From assembly GCA_937892545.1 (NCBI GenBank), contig CALAFO010000017.1, positions 1 to 64,000 of the forward strand: 64,000 nucleotides of DNA, given 5' to 3'. A program made the position numbers and the translations under genes. Under the pieces are notes generated by a model. It ran no database searches. It saw only the letters and a list, made by a program, of their open reading frames with translations, and was not told where the DNA came from. Shown here piece after piece: positions 42,427 to 50,089 of the stretch. Source of the DNA: Scatosoma sp002474405 (GTDB lineage: Bacteria > Bacillota > Clostridia > Christensenellales > Borkfalkiaceae). The number at the start of each line of letters is the position of its first letter. Position 1 is the stretch's first letter.

Positions 42427-43368
42427 TTATTTTCCGAAGATTTCTTTTCCGTCCGGCATCGCGGGGATAGCGCCCGCTCTGCCCACCACGTACCCCGCCG
42501 TTTTGTTGGCGTAAGTCAAAATTCTTTTCAGCGCGGCGGCGGAAATATCGAAGCCGTTTTCCACCAGCTGATACAGCGTAGCCCCCACAAACGAATCGCC
42601 CGCGCCCGTGGTATCCTCTACCCGTTCCGCCTTTTCGGAAGGAACGTATACTTCCGCTTCTTTCGTATACGCCGTCGCGCCCGCGGCGCCCATCGTAACG
42701 ATCGCCAGTTTCACGTTTCCGCCGAGGAGAGAAACCGCCGCTTTTTTCATATCCGCTTCGCCCGTAATATCGGCAAGCTCCTCTTCGCTGACTTTTATCA
42801 CGTCCGCAAGCGGAATATACCGCCTTACCGTTTCAAGAAGTTCGTCTTTGCTTTTCCAGAGCGAATATCTCAGATTCGGGTCGAAACTCACCGTTGCGCC
42901 GCTTTTTCTCGCTTTTTCTATCAGCGCGTCGTGCGCTTTTCTCACGGGCGCGTCAATCAGGTCCACGCTGCCGAAATGCAGAACGTCCGTTGTATCGAAC
43001 GAAACGTCCGCAACGTCGGCGGCGCTTAAAAGCATGTCCGCCGAGGGTTTTCTGTAAAAGGAAAACGATCTTTCGCCGTTTTCGTCCAGCGATACAAACG
43101 CAAGAGCGGTATTCGCCTCGTCCGTAAACCGTACGTATTTCGTATCGACGCCCGCTTTTTCAAGCGTTTCTTTCAGAAATTTTCCGAACATATCGTTGCC
43201 GAGTTTTGTAATCACGGCGCTGTTCCCGCCCAGCTTGCTTACGCACACCGCCACGTTTGCGGGCGCGCCGCCCGCGTTGCGGTAAAAAACGCCTGCGTTT
43301 TCCGCTTCGCCTTTCCGCCCCGCAATAAAATCAATCAGCACTTCCCCCGCGGCATATACTTTTTTCAT
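42427..43368 (-). CDS. Fructokinase, PfkB family
   Basis: 313 aa. The N-terminal motif GGAPANVAVCVSKLGG and the C-terminal DTTGAGDSFVGATLYQL, with the catalytic Asp in GAGD, are the two PfkB signatures. It phosphorylates fructose with ATP. It forms an operon with GH32, supporting fructokinase rather than another PfkB sugar kinase. The promoter at 43446-43474 carries a leader hairpin. Confidence 0.92.
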   Translation of the reverse strand: MKKVYAAGEVLIDFIAGRKGEAENAGVFYRNAGGAPANVAVCVSKLGGNSAVITKLGNDMFGKFLKETLEKAGVDTKYVRFTDEANTALAFVSLDENGERSFSFYRKPSADMLLSAADVADVSFDTTDVLHFGSVDLIDAPVRKAHDALIEKARKSGATVSFDPNLRYSLWKSKDELLETVRRYIPLADVIKVSEEELADITGEADMKKAAVSLLGGNVKLAIVTMGAAGATAYTKEAEVYVPSEKAERVEDTTGAGDSFVGATLYQLVENGFDISAAALKRILTYANKTAGYVVGRAGAIPAMPDGKEIFGK

Positions 43369-43445
43369 GGGTCTCCCCGCCTTTTCGTAGTTTCATTTCG
43401 CAATATGTCCCCGCGCCGTCCGTGCGGCGCGTTTGCGATGTATCA

Positions 43446-43474
43446 ATTATAGAGGAAAACAATGCGCCTGTCAA
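43446..43474 (-). promoter_or_regulatory. Promoter of the fructokinase-GH32 operon
   Basis: Perfect TTGACA (43474-43469), 17 bp, perfect TATAAT (43451-43446). Just after the start, TCGCAA and TTGCGA arms enclose a GCGCCG/CGGCGC hairpin (about 43397-43436), a possible operator or leader structure. Confidence 0.85.
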
Positions 43475-43548
43475 ATACTTTTTACCGCCTGAAAAAACAA
43501 TCTTCCGCCTTCGGCTCCCTGCCCGTTTTTTCCCTTCGGTTTTTCTTT

Positions 43549-43583
43549 ATATAAAATCGGCGGAGTGCGCGAACACCCCGCCG
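43549..43583 (-). terminator. Terminator of the beta-helix lipoprotein gene
   Basis: CGGCGG and CCGCCG arms (43583-43578 and 43563-43558) with inner G-T-G/C-A-C-type pairing, followed by ATTTTAT on the minus strand. Confidence 0.75.
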
Positions 43584-43601
43584 TATTTCGCAAAGACGCG
43601 T

Positions 43602-45605
43602 TCAGTTACCGCCAAACCCGCCGAATCCGCCGGGACGGTTGCCTCCCGGTTGGTTTCCGCCCGCGCCGGGCTGCCCGCCCATACCGCCGGAAGCGGTTGC
43701 TCCGACGGACGTAATCACGGAAGAAACCGTAAACGTCGCCGTCGTGCCGTCGCCGAGCGTAATCGTATAGCTGCCGCCCGAAACAAACGCCGCCAGCGAG
43801 ATAATCACCGATTGACAGCTCTTTTCCGTCGTCGTTTCAAACAGCGCGTTTCCGTCCGCATCGGTAATCGTTATCGTAGTGCCCGCGGCAATCGCGCTGC
43901 TTTGCGCATACGAAAGCACATACTGCGAAGAATTAGAAGAAGGCGTTTCCACCATTCCCAGCGAACCCGCCGCATACAGCGTGCCACCCTGCACGATGAT
44001 GCCCGTTTCCGAATCGAGCGCGCCGTCGCCGCCGCCCGTAGGTCCGTGCACGATCACCGTTCCGCCCGTCATCAGTATGCTGCCGTTGGAATCCAGCCCG
44101 TCGCCCTCGGCGTTCACCGCTATATCGCCCCCGGAAATCAGAATATATTCTTTCACCGAAGCATCGTCGCTCGCGGCGTTGATGCCGTCGTCGGAAGAAA
44201 CCACGGAAATCGTTCCGCCCGAAATTTCCACATACGCGCCTTCCAGCCCTTCGTACGAAGAATTTACGGTGATGTCGCCGCCTTTCACGCAGGTCAGGTA
44301 ATCGGAAGTGATGCCGTCGTCATACGTATCTATCGTAAGGTTGCCGCCGCGGATGAACGTATCGCCGCCGTTGCAGTGAACCGCGTCGTCCGTGGAATTT
44401 ATCGTAACGTCGCCGCTTTCAATCACAATCGCGTAGGCGCCGTCCGTTACCTTGTAATCGTCCTCGTCGTCGCCGTCCGTATCGTATTCTATTTCGCCTG
44501 CTTTGATGCCCTTGCAGCTTTGCGCCAGGGCATACCGCGAGGAAATATTGCCGTTATAATCGCTCGCTACCTTTTTATAGGTACTGCCGCTTTTAATATA
44601 ACGATAATCGTCCGCTTCCACGCCGTATTCCGCCATGTTCGCGGAAGAAAAGCCTAAAAACAGCCCGTTCGTGCGTATATCGTACGTGCCGCCCGAAATA
44701 TACGCAAACGTATCCGCCTGAATCCCGTCGCCGTCCGTATTGCACGTGTAGGTTACGTCTTTCAGCGCCACAAAGCCGCTTTCCGTCGTATAAGCGCCCG
44801 AAGTATCGCCGTCGGAATTATCGTAGTCGCACTCCGCGTGCAAGCCGTCTTTCGCCGCCGTTTTCACGTTGATCGTCGCGCCGTCCGCCGCCACCGTTTC
44901 CGCGGAAACGCCGTGTTTCGTGCACGATAAATTCAGTGCGGCGTTCACGATAAAGCACTTGCCGGAAGCTTTCACCGCGCTGCCGTCCGCTCCGCTTGTC
45001 GTAATTTCCAGCGTGCCGCCGCCGTTCACGTACAAATCGCCTTTCACGTGTACCGCGTTGGCGCCGTCGCAGGTCGTCGTAATCGCGTTCGTCGTGCCGT
45101 CTTTCGCCGTAACGGTAAGCGAAAGTTTTTTATCGCTTTTTGCAATCGCCGCGCCCGCCGCAGAGGAAATATTCGCGCCACTTAAAATCAGATGCACTTC
45201 CGCGCCCTTTTTCAAGCCGGAAAACGAAACGCCGTCCGCATAATCGCCGCTTAAAAGATACGTGCCCGCCGCGGAAATCACGCCGTCCGCCTCCAGCGCC
45301 GTCGCGCCCGTCTCGTCGGTATCCGCTTTCAGCGCCGATAAATCCACCTTGCCCGCGGCAATCACCGCGCTTTCCGTTTCCGATTCGTCCACCGTATCGG
45401 GCAGCGTGCCTTCGCCGCCACCGTCCAGTCGATCGCCGGGATTTACGAACGAACCGTCCGGCGGAGTCGGTTGCCCGTTGTTCGCGCCGCCGTTGTTCGT
45501 GCCGCCCGAAGAAGCGGAGTTATCGCACCCCGCGAAAGCAAACCCGCTTAAAAACAAAAACGCGAGCGCCGCAGCCGTCCATCTTTTTTTGCCTGAATTT
45601 TTCAT
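43602..45605 (-). CDS. Cthe_2159-type (DUF4353) beta-helix carbohydrate-binding lipoprotein
   Basis: 667 aa. A lipoprotein signal ends FAFAGC, then a Gly/Asn/Pro-rich linker. The core is made of short beta-strand turns typical of a right-handed beta helix, with repeated phrases such as DGDGIQADTFAYISGGTYD, SSYEGLEGAYVEISGGTIS and ESGDVTINSTDDAVHCNGG. The C-terminus is Gly/Gln/Pro-rich. The founding member binds acidic polysaccharide and calcium. It is transcribed divergently from a two-component system; both promoters share mirrored regulator boxes, so it is the probable target of that system. Confidence 0.85.
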   Translation of the reverse strand: MKNSGKKRWTAAALAFLFLSGFAFAGCDNSASSGGTNNGGANNGQPTPPDGSFVNPGDRLDGGGEGTLPDTVDESETESAVIAAGKVDLSALKADTDETGATALEADGVISAAGTYLLSGDYADGVSFSGLKKGAEVHLILSGANISSAAGAAIAKSDKKLSLTVTAKDGTTNAITTTCDGANAVHVKGDLYVNGGGTLEITTSGADGSAVKASGKCFIVNAALNLSCTKHGVSAETVAADGATINVKTAAKDGLHAECDYDNSDGDTSGAYTTESGFVALKDVTYTCNTDGDGIQADTFAYISGGTYDIRTNGLFLGFSSANMAEYGVEADDYRYIKSGSTYKKVASDYNGNISSRYALAQSCKGIKAGEIEYDTDGDDEDDYKVTDGAYAIVIESGDVTINSTDDAVHCNGGDTFIRGGNLTIDTYDDGITSDYLTCVKGGDITVNSSYEGLEGAYVEISGGTISVVSSDDGINAASDDASVKEYILISGGDIAVNAEGDGLDSNGSILMTGGTVIVHGPTGGGDGALDSETGIIVQGGTLYAAGSLGMVETPSSNSSQYVLSYAQSSAIAAGTTITITDADGNALFETTTEKSCQSVIISLAAFVSGGSYTITLGDGTTATFTVSSVITSVGATASGGMGGQPGAGGNQPGGNRPGGFGGFGGN

Positions 45606-45640
45606 CGAAGTCGTCTCCTTTTTTTGAATTTTGTACCCCG

Positions 45641-45739
45641 ATTATAACTTACAAAGCTTAAAAAATTCTTAAAAAAACGTGCGAAAACACAAAAAAATCG
45701 CTGATTTTTAAGGCTTTTTTAAGAAAAATATGCTATAAT
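45641..45739. promoter_or_regulatory. Divergent promoters with tandem 11-bp response-regulator boxes
   Basis: Minus side: TATAAT (45646-45641), 10 bp, then TTTTTTAAG (45665-45657) and a second TTTTTTTAAG (45677-45668). Plus side: TATAAT (45734-45739), 10 bp, TTTTTTAAG (45715-45723) and TTTTTAAG (45705-45712). In each, the two boxes repeat every 11 bp and replace a normal -35. Tandem 11-bp direct repeats are how OmpR/PhoB-type regulators bind. Confidence 0.75.
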
Positions 45740-45842
45740 ATAGGCGAATACAGGGCAAAAAACAGCCGAAATCACACAAAAAACAACGCAAAATCAACAT
45801 AAAAAAGGCAAAAATCGGGCAAAAAAGAGGTAAAAAAACGTC

Positions 45843-46541
45843 ATGAAAGCATTGATGATCGAAGACGAAAAAAAGCTTGCCGCGGCAATGCAGTATTTGT
45901 TTAAAGAAAACGGCGTGGAGCTTGAAACGGCGTACGACGGAAAAAGCGGCTACGAAAAAGCCCTTTCAGCTAGTTACGACGTAATTATTTTAGACGTGAT
46001 GCTGCCGCAAATGAACGGCTTCGAAGTGCTTGAAGCGCTGCGCAAAGACGGCGTGGATACGCCCGTGATTATGCTTACCGCGCTGGGTTCGGTGCCCGAT
46101 AAAATCAAAGGTCTGAAAGCGGGCGCCGACGATTATCTGCCGAAGCCGTTCGACAGCGACGAACTGATTGCGCGGATTTTTGCCCTGACGCGCCGCAGCG
46201 GCGCCGCGCTGCAGAACCGACTTTCTTTCGGCGACCTCACACTCGACTGTCTTTCGGGCGAACTGACGAAAGACGGCGAAAGCGTGAAGCTGAACTATAA
46301 AGAAAAAGAAATTCTGAAAATGCTGTTTGCGGCGAAAGGAACGCTGGTTCTGAAAGACGCCCTGATTGATAAAGTGTGGGGCTGGGATTCGGACGCGGGC
46401 GATAATTCGCTGGAAGCGTACCTTTCGTTTCTGCGCAAAAAGCTGCGCTTTTTAGGTTCTCGCGTGTGCCTGAAAAACTATCAGAAAACGGGTTATAAAT
46501 GCGAATTCGATTCCGCTGAAGGAGGCAACGGCAATGATTAA
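45843..46541 (+). CDS. OmpR-family response regulator
   Basis: 232 aa. Receiver domain with Asp51 as phospho-acceptor in VIILDVMLPQMNGF and acidic Asp8/Glu9. A winged-helix DNA-binding domain follows from about residue 135 (LNYKEKEILKMLFAAKGTL, ending YQKTGYKCEF). The stop overlaps the kinase start by 8 bp, so the two are translated together. The promoter carries tandem boxes that match the divergent lipoprotein promoter, suggesting autoregulation. Confidence 0.95.
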   Translation: MKALMIEDEKKLAAAMQYLFKENGVELETAYDGKSGYEKALSASYDVIILDVMLPQMNGFEVLEALRKDGVDTPVIMLTALGSVPDKIKGLKAGADDYLPKPFDSDELIARIFALTRRSGAALQNRLSFGDLTLDCLSGELTKDGESVKLNYKEKEILKMLFAAKGTLVLKDALIDKVWGWDSDAGDNSLEAYLSFLRKKLRFLGSRVCLKNYQKTGYKCEFDSAEGGNGND

Positions 46542-47898
46542 AAAACTGCGCAGAAAAATCGCAACCTTCGTAACGGTTTTCATCGGCGTGTTTTCCGTCT
46601 TGTTTTCGTGCGGGGTTTCCGCCTACTTTATCGGAAGATACGAACGCGGACTGTATTCCGCCCTCGATACCGCGATTTCTTCCGCCGAGCGCAAAGACAA
46701 CGGCGGCGAAACGGGCGGCGGAAAAACGGAAATCGGCGCCGAACCGCCGCAGAATTTCTCTTCCGCCGCAATATGCGTGGTGAAATATACCGTTTCGGAA
46801 AGCGGCGAAGCTTTGATTACCACCCTTTCCGAAGATTTCTGTCTTTCGGGCGACGTGCTTGAAAACGCCGTTGCCGCCGCGATAAACGCCGCGGGCATTA
46901 CGCCGGAATTTTCGGAAAAACCGCAGCCGCCGCAAGCCCCAGAGCAATCTGAGCAAGGCGCGGAAAACAAACCCGCTTCCCCTGCCGCGCCGGAAAACGG
47001 CGGCGGGAAAAAGCAGGGTGTATTAAAGGCATACAAGCTTGTGTACGGCGTGAAAGCCGGCGCCGACGGCATATACGCTGGATTTGCCGATTACGCGTAC
47101 CTGAAAAGCGCGCGTACGCGCGTAATTACGCTGGCGGCGGCGTTTGACGTATCTTTCATCGCGCTGACGTTTCTGCTTGCCTTGTACGTTTCGGCGCAGG
47201 CGGTGAAACCCGTGGAAAAAGCGGACAAAGAACAAAAACGTTTTATCGCGGACGCTTCGCACGAACTGAAAACCCCTCTGGCGGTGATTGCCGCGAACAA
47301 TAAAATTCTGCTTTCCGAAACGACTGCGCCGGGCGACGAAAAAAAGCGCGAATGGCTTTTATCTTCGCAGGAGGAAATAGGCGTAATGACGGATATTATC
47401 CGCGATATGCTTGCCCTTGCGCACGGAGAAGCGCTGACGAAAGCGGACAAAAAGCCGACGGATATTTCGTACCTTCTTGACGGAATCTGCCTGCAGTTCG
47501 ACGCGGCGGCATATGAAAAAGGCATAACATTGCGACAGGAAATCGAAAGCGGCGCCGTGGTGAACGGCGACGAAAAAATGTTGCGGCGGCTTTTCGGCGT
47601 GCTGATTGAAAACGCGATAAAATACGAGCCCGCGGGCGGCTCCGTTTCGGTGCGCCTGTATACGCAGGGCGGCGCGAAAAACGCGGTGTGCGAAGTGAAA
47701 AACGAACGTTCCGTGATAGCGCCCGAAGATTTGCCGCATGTTTTCGAACGCTTTTACCGCGCGGATAAATCGCGATCTTCCGGCGACGGCGTGGGCTTGG
47801 GGCTTGCGATAGCGAAAAACATTGCGGATTTGCACGGCGCGCGCCTGACGGCGGAATCTTCCCCCGCCGCCGGCACAACGTTTAAAATCGAGTTTTAA
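46534..47898 (+). CDS. Sensor histidine kinase
   Basis: 454 aa. Membrane helix 1 lies at about 10-33 and helix 2 at about 196-222, with an extracytoplasmic domain of about 160 residues between them containing a low-complexity Pro/Glu/Gln stretch. His243 in DASHELKTPLAVIA is the phosphorylation site, LIENAIKYEPAGG the N box, and SGDGVGLGLAIAKN the G box. It is the partner of the upstream regulator. The sensed ligand is unknown, but the divergent beta-helix lipoprotein suggests a wall or polysaccharide cue. Confidence 0.95.
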   Translation: MIKKLRRKIATFVTVFIGVFSVLFSCGVSAYFIGRYERGLYSALDTAISSAERKDNGGETGGGKTEIGAEPPQNFSSAAICVVKYTVSESGEALITTLSEDFCLSGDVLENAVAAAINAAGITPEFSEKPQPPQAPEQSEQGAENKPASPAAPENGGGKKQGVLKAYKLVYGVKAGADGIYAGFADYAYLKSARTRVITLAAAFDVSFIALTFLLALYVSAQAVKPVEKADKEQKRFIADASHELKTPLAVIAANNKILLSETTAPGDEKKREWLLSSQEEIGVMTDIIRDMLALAHGEALTKADKKPTDISYLLDGICLQFDAAAYEKGITLRQEIESGAVVNGDEKMLRRLFGVLIENAIKYEPAGGSVSVRLYTQGGAKNAVCEVKNERSVIAPEDLPHVFERFYRADKSRSSGDGVGLGLAIAKNIADLHGARLTAESSPAAGTTFKIEF

Positions 47899-47955
47899 AT
47901 TGCCTATGCTTCGTTTGCATATTCCGGGATGTATTTCCGCCGAAACCCATTTGAA

Positions 47956-47987
47956 GAGCCTGCAATCGGGCGATTGCAGGCTCTTTT
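47956..47987 (+). terminator. Terminator of the two-component operon
   Basis: GAGCCTGCAATCG and CGATTGCAGGCTC (47956-47983) form a 13-bp perfect stem followed by TTTT. Convergent with the GH43-like gene, so it may work in both directions. Confidence 0.85.
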
Positions 47988-48004
47988 AAAGCTATATTTG
48001 TTTT

Positions 48005-48826
48005 TCAGAAAATTTTCAGGCGTTCGTCCGGCGAGCGGTTCGGCTGATGCAGGACGATGTGATTTTCTCCTTTTAAATCGGTAAAGCGCATACAATGTCC
48101 GCCGTCTTTATCGAATACCGTTTCTTTTAAAACATATTTGCCGTAAATTCCCGATTCGCTGACGCTTTTCAGCACGGAATAGCCGCTTTTCGTAAACGTG
48201 GACCAGAGCAGTACGATTTTATCGTTTTCGCAATACAAAAACGGACCTTCCGCCACATACCCTTTCCGTTCGTCGCCGATTTCCACGGAAAGCGGACAAT
48301 TTCTGCCGCTCACGATTTTTACCGGGGCTTCGACAAGGCGTTTTAAATCGGGCGAAAGCTTTGCGATAAACAGGCTGCCGTCGCCGTTGCCGCTCACCGG
48401 CGTGAGCCACTCGTTGGAAAAACACAGGTAAGGTTCTTCGCGATACACAAACAGCGTGGCATCGAGACAGCCCCAGTTTTCGGGCGTAACGTATCTGCCC
48501 GTAAGCATTCCGAACGGAGAAAAGAGCGAATCGGACGTTAAAATCAGACTGCCCCGACCGAGATCTTCCCTGAACGCGGAAACAATCAGATGGTATTTCC
48601 CGTTGAAGGCGTGCAGTTCCGGCGCCCAGATATTTGTGTAGCCTGCAAGCGAACCGTCGGTTACAAGCGCGCAGACGCGGTTGAAATTTTCAAGATCCGC
48701 CGATTCGTACAGCGTTAAATCGCTGCCTTTGCCCCACGAATCGTCGCCCGTGGTGCCGAGAAGATAATATTTTCCGTTTTCCGTGAAGATAAACGGATCT
48801 CTGATATGCAGATTTTCTCTTTTCAT
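48005..48826 (-). CDS. GH43-like five-bladed beta-propeller glycosidase
   Basis: 273 aa from the ATG at 48826; the 48892 start overlaps the previous gene. The three expected acids occur as IRDPFIF (Asp near residue 10), GCLDATLF and VAEGPFLY. YTNIWAPELHAFNGKYHL is the conserved blade-2 phrase. No signal peptide is present, so the protein is intracellular. GH43-type enzymes act on arabinan, xylan or galactan side chains. Last gene of an operon with an SGNH esterase and GH36. Confidence 0.82.
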   Translation of the reverse strand: MKRENLHIRDPFIFTENGKYYLLGTTGDDSWGKGSDLTLYESADLENFNRVCALVTDGSLAGYTNIWAPELHAFNGKYHLIVSAFREDLGRGSLILTSDSLFSPFGMLTGRYVTPENWGCLDATLFVYREEPYLCFSNEWLTPVSGNGDGSLFIAKLSPDLKRLVEAPVKIVSGRNCPLSVEIGDERKGYVAEGPFLYCENDKIVLLWSTFTKSGYSVLKSVSESGIYGKYVLKETVFDKDGGHCMRFTDLKGENHIVLHQPNRSPDERLKIF

Positions 48827-48857
48827 ACGATTTTCGCGTGCCTCCGCCTTTAACGGA

Positions 48858-50069
48858 TTATTTTTTTTCGATGGAAATGCCCGCGGCGGCAAGCGCGTCG
48901 GTAAAGTAAGAATAATATTCCGCCTTGGGATGCACTCTGTCGGAAAGTTTATCCGTGGTGAGTTTATCCTGCAAATCGAGATAGGTCGTCCACTTTTTAT
49001 TTGCGCACCACTTCTCTATCGCGGCGTTTACGATTCGAACGTTATCGTCGTACATTGCCGTATCGGGAATATTGCGTTTTGTTACGGAAAAAACGTACAC
49101 TTTCGCATCCGGCATTCTTCCGTGCAGAAGGGTGTAGAAACGTTCCAGATCTTCTATCGCGGTGTCGGCGTCGGTTTTGTCGTTATAAATATTATTGTTG
49201 CCGAGATTAACCACCACGTTCTTCGCATATACGTCTTTTAAAAGCGTATCGGCAAGGACTTCCCACGTGCACGAAGTGGTGCCGCCGATACCGAAGCAGC
49301 GGGCATCGTACGAGCCGTAATATTTTGAATAGAAATCCGCCCAGTATGTGGGGCAATCGAAGAATGAATCGCCGATGAAAAGCGTTGTGGAATGATCGTT
49401 GCCGAACAATTCCCACTGCTCTCTGAGCGAATCCGCTTTGGTTTGCCAGCCTTCGCCGACGGCGTATCTCCAGCCGCTTTTATCCACCGTTTTGCAGGTT
49501 ACGGTGAAGTTCGCCGAAAAATTTTTCACCGTTGCCGTAACTTCGAACGTGCCTTCCTGCAGCGCGGTAACGGCGCCGTTTTCGATGGAAAGTTTCGAAG
49601 AATCGTACGTATACGTAATCGTTTCGTTCTGAACGGGCGCCGCCAGCGTATATTCGAGTTCCGTTGCGGGGTACCCCACCCACGCCACGGCATTTTCGTG
49701 CGTGAGCAGATCGCCATCGTACTGCATGGGAAGAACGGTAACTTTAAACGTGGTGCCGCAGGTTTTCGCGGTTGCCGTTACCGTGGTTTCGCCTTCGGCA
49801 AGCCCCGTAACTTTGTTTTCGGAAATGGAAATTTTCGTTTCGTCGTACGAATAGGCGATGGTTTCCGCCTTTTCGGGGATTCCGAACGAGATTTGCAGCG
49901 CAACGGCGGGCTCGCCTATGCGTACCTGCGCGTCGGCGACGGAAAGCGTTTGCTGCGGCTGTTCGTTTTGCGAAGGATCCTGCGGGGTTTTCGCGCAGGA
50001 TTGCGCAAAGGTGCACGTAAGCGCCGCCGAAGCCAGAAGAACGGCAAACAATTTGGTGAATTTTCTCAT
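48858..50069 (-). CDS. Secreted SGNH/GDSL esterase lipoprotein with two Ig-like domains
   Basis: 403 aa. A lipoprotein signal ends FAQSC. Two BIG2-like Ig modules follow (ENKVTGLAEGETTVTATAK, and ENGAVTALQEGTFEVTATV). The C-terminal 200 residues are SGNH: block I LFIGDSFFD with the nucleophile Ser, block II IGGTT, block III VVNLGNNNIYN, block V DRVHPKAEYY. The fold deacylates carbohydrates such as acetyl-xylan or acetylated pectin. It lies between GH36 and the GH43-like gene and likely prepares polymer at the cell surface. Confidence 0.88.
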   Translation of the reverse strand: MRKFTKLFAVLLASAALTCTFAQSCAKTPQDPSQNEQPQQTLSVADAQVRIGEPAVALQISFGIPEKAETIAYSYDETKISISENKVTGLAEGETTVTATAKTCGTTFKVTVLPMQYDGDLLTHENAVAWVGYPATELEYTLAAPVQNETITYTYDSSKLSIENGAVTALQEGTFEVTATVKNFSANFTVTCKTVDKSGWRYAVGEGWQTKADSLREQWELFGNDHSTTLFIGDSFFDCPTYWADFYSKYYGSYDARCFGIGGTTSCTWEVLADTLLKDVYAKNVVVNLGNNNIYNDKTDADTAIEDLERFYTLLHGRMPDAKVYVFSVTKRNIPDTAMYDDNVRIVNAAIEKWCANKKWTTYLDLQDKLTTDKLSDRVHPKAEYYSYFTDALAAAGISIEKK

Positions 50070-50089
50070 GATTTTCTCTCCTTTACGGC

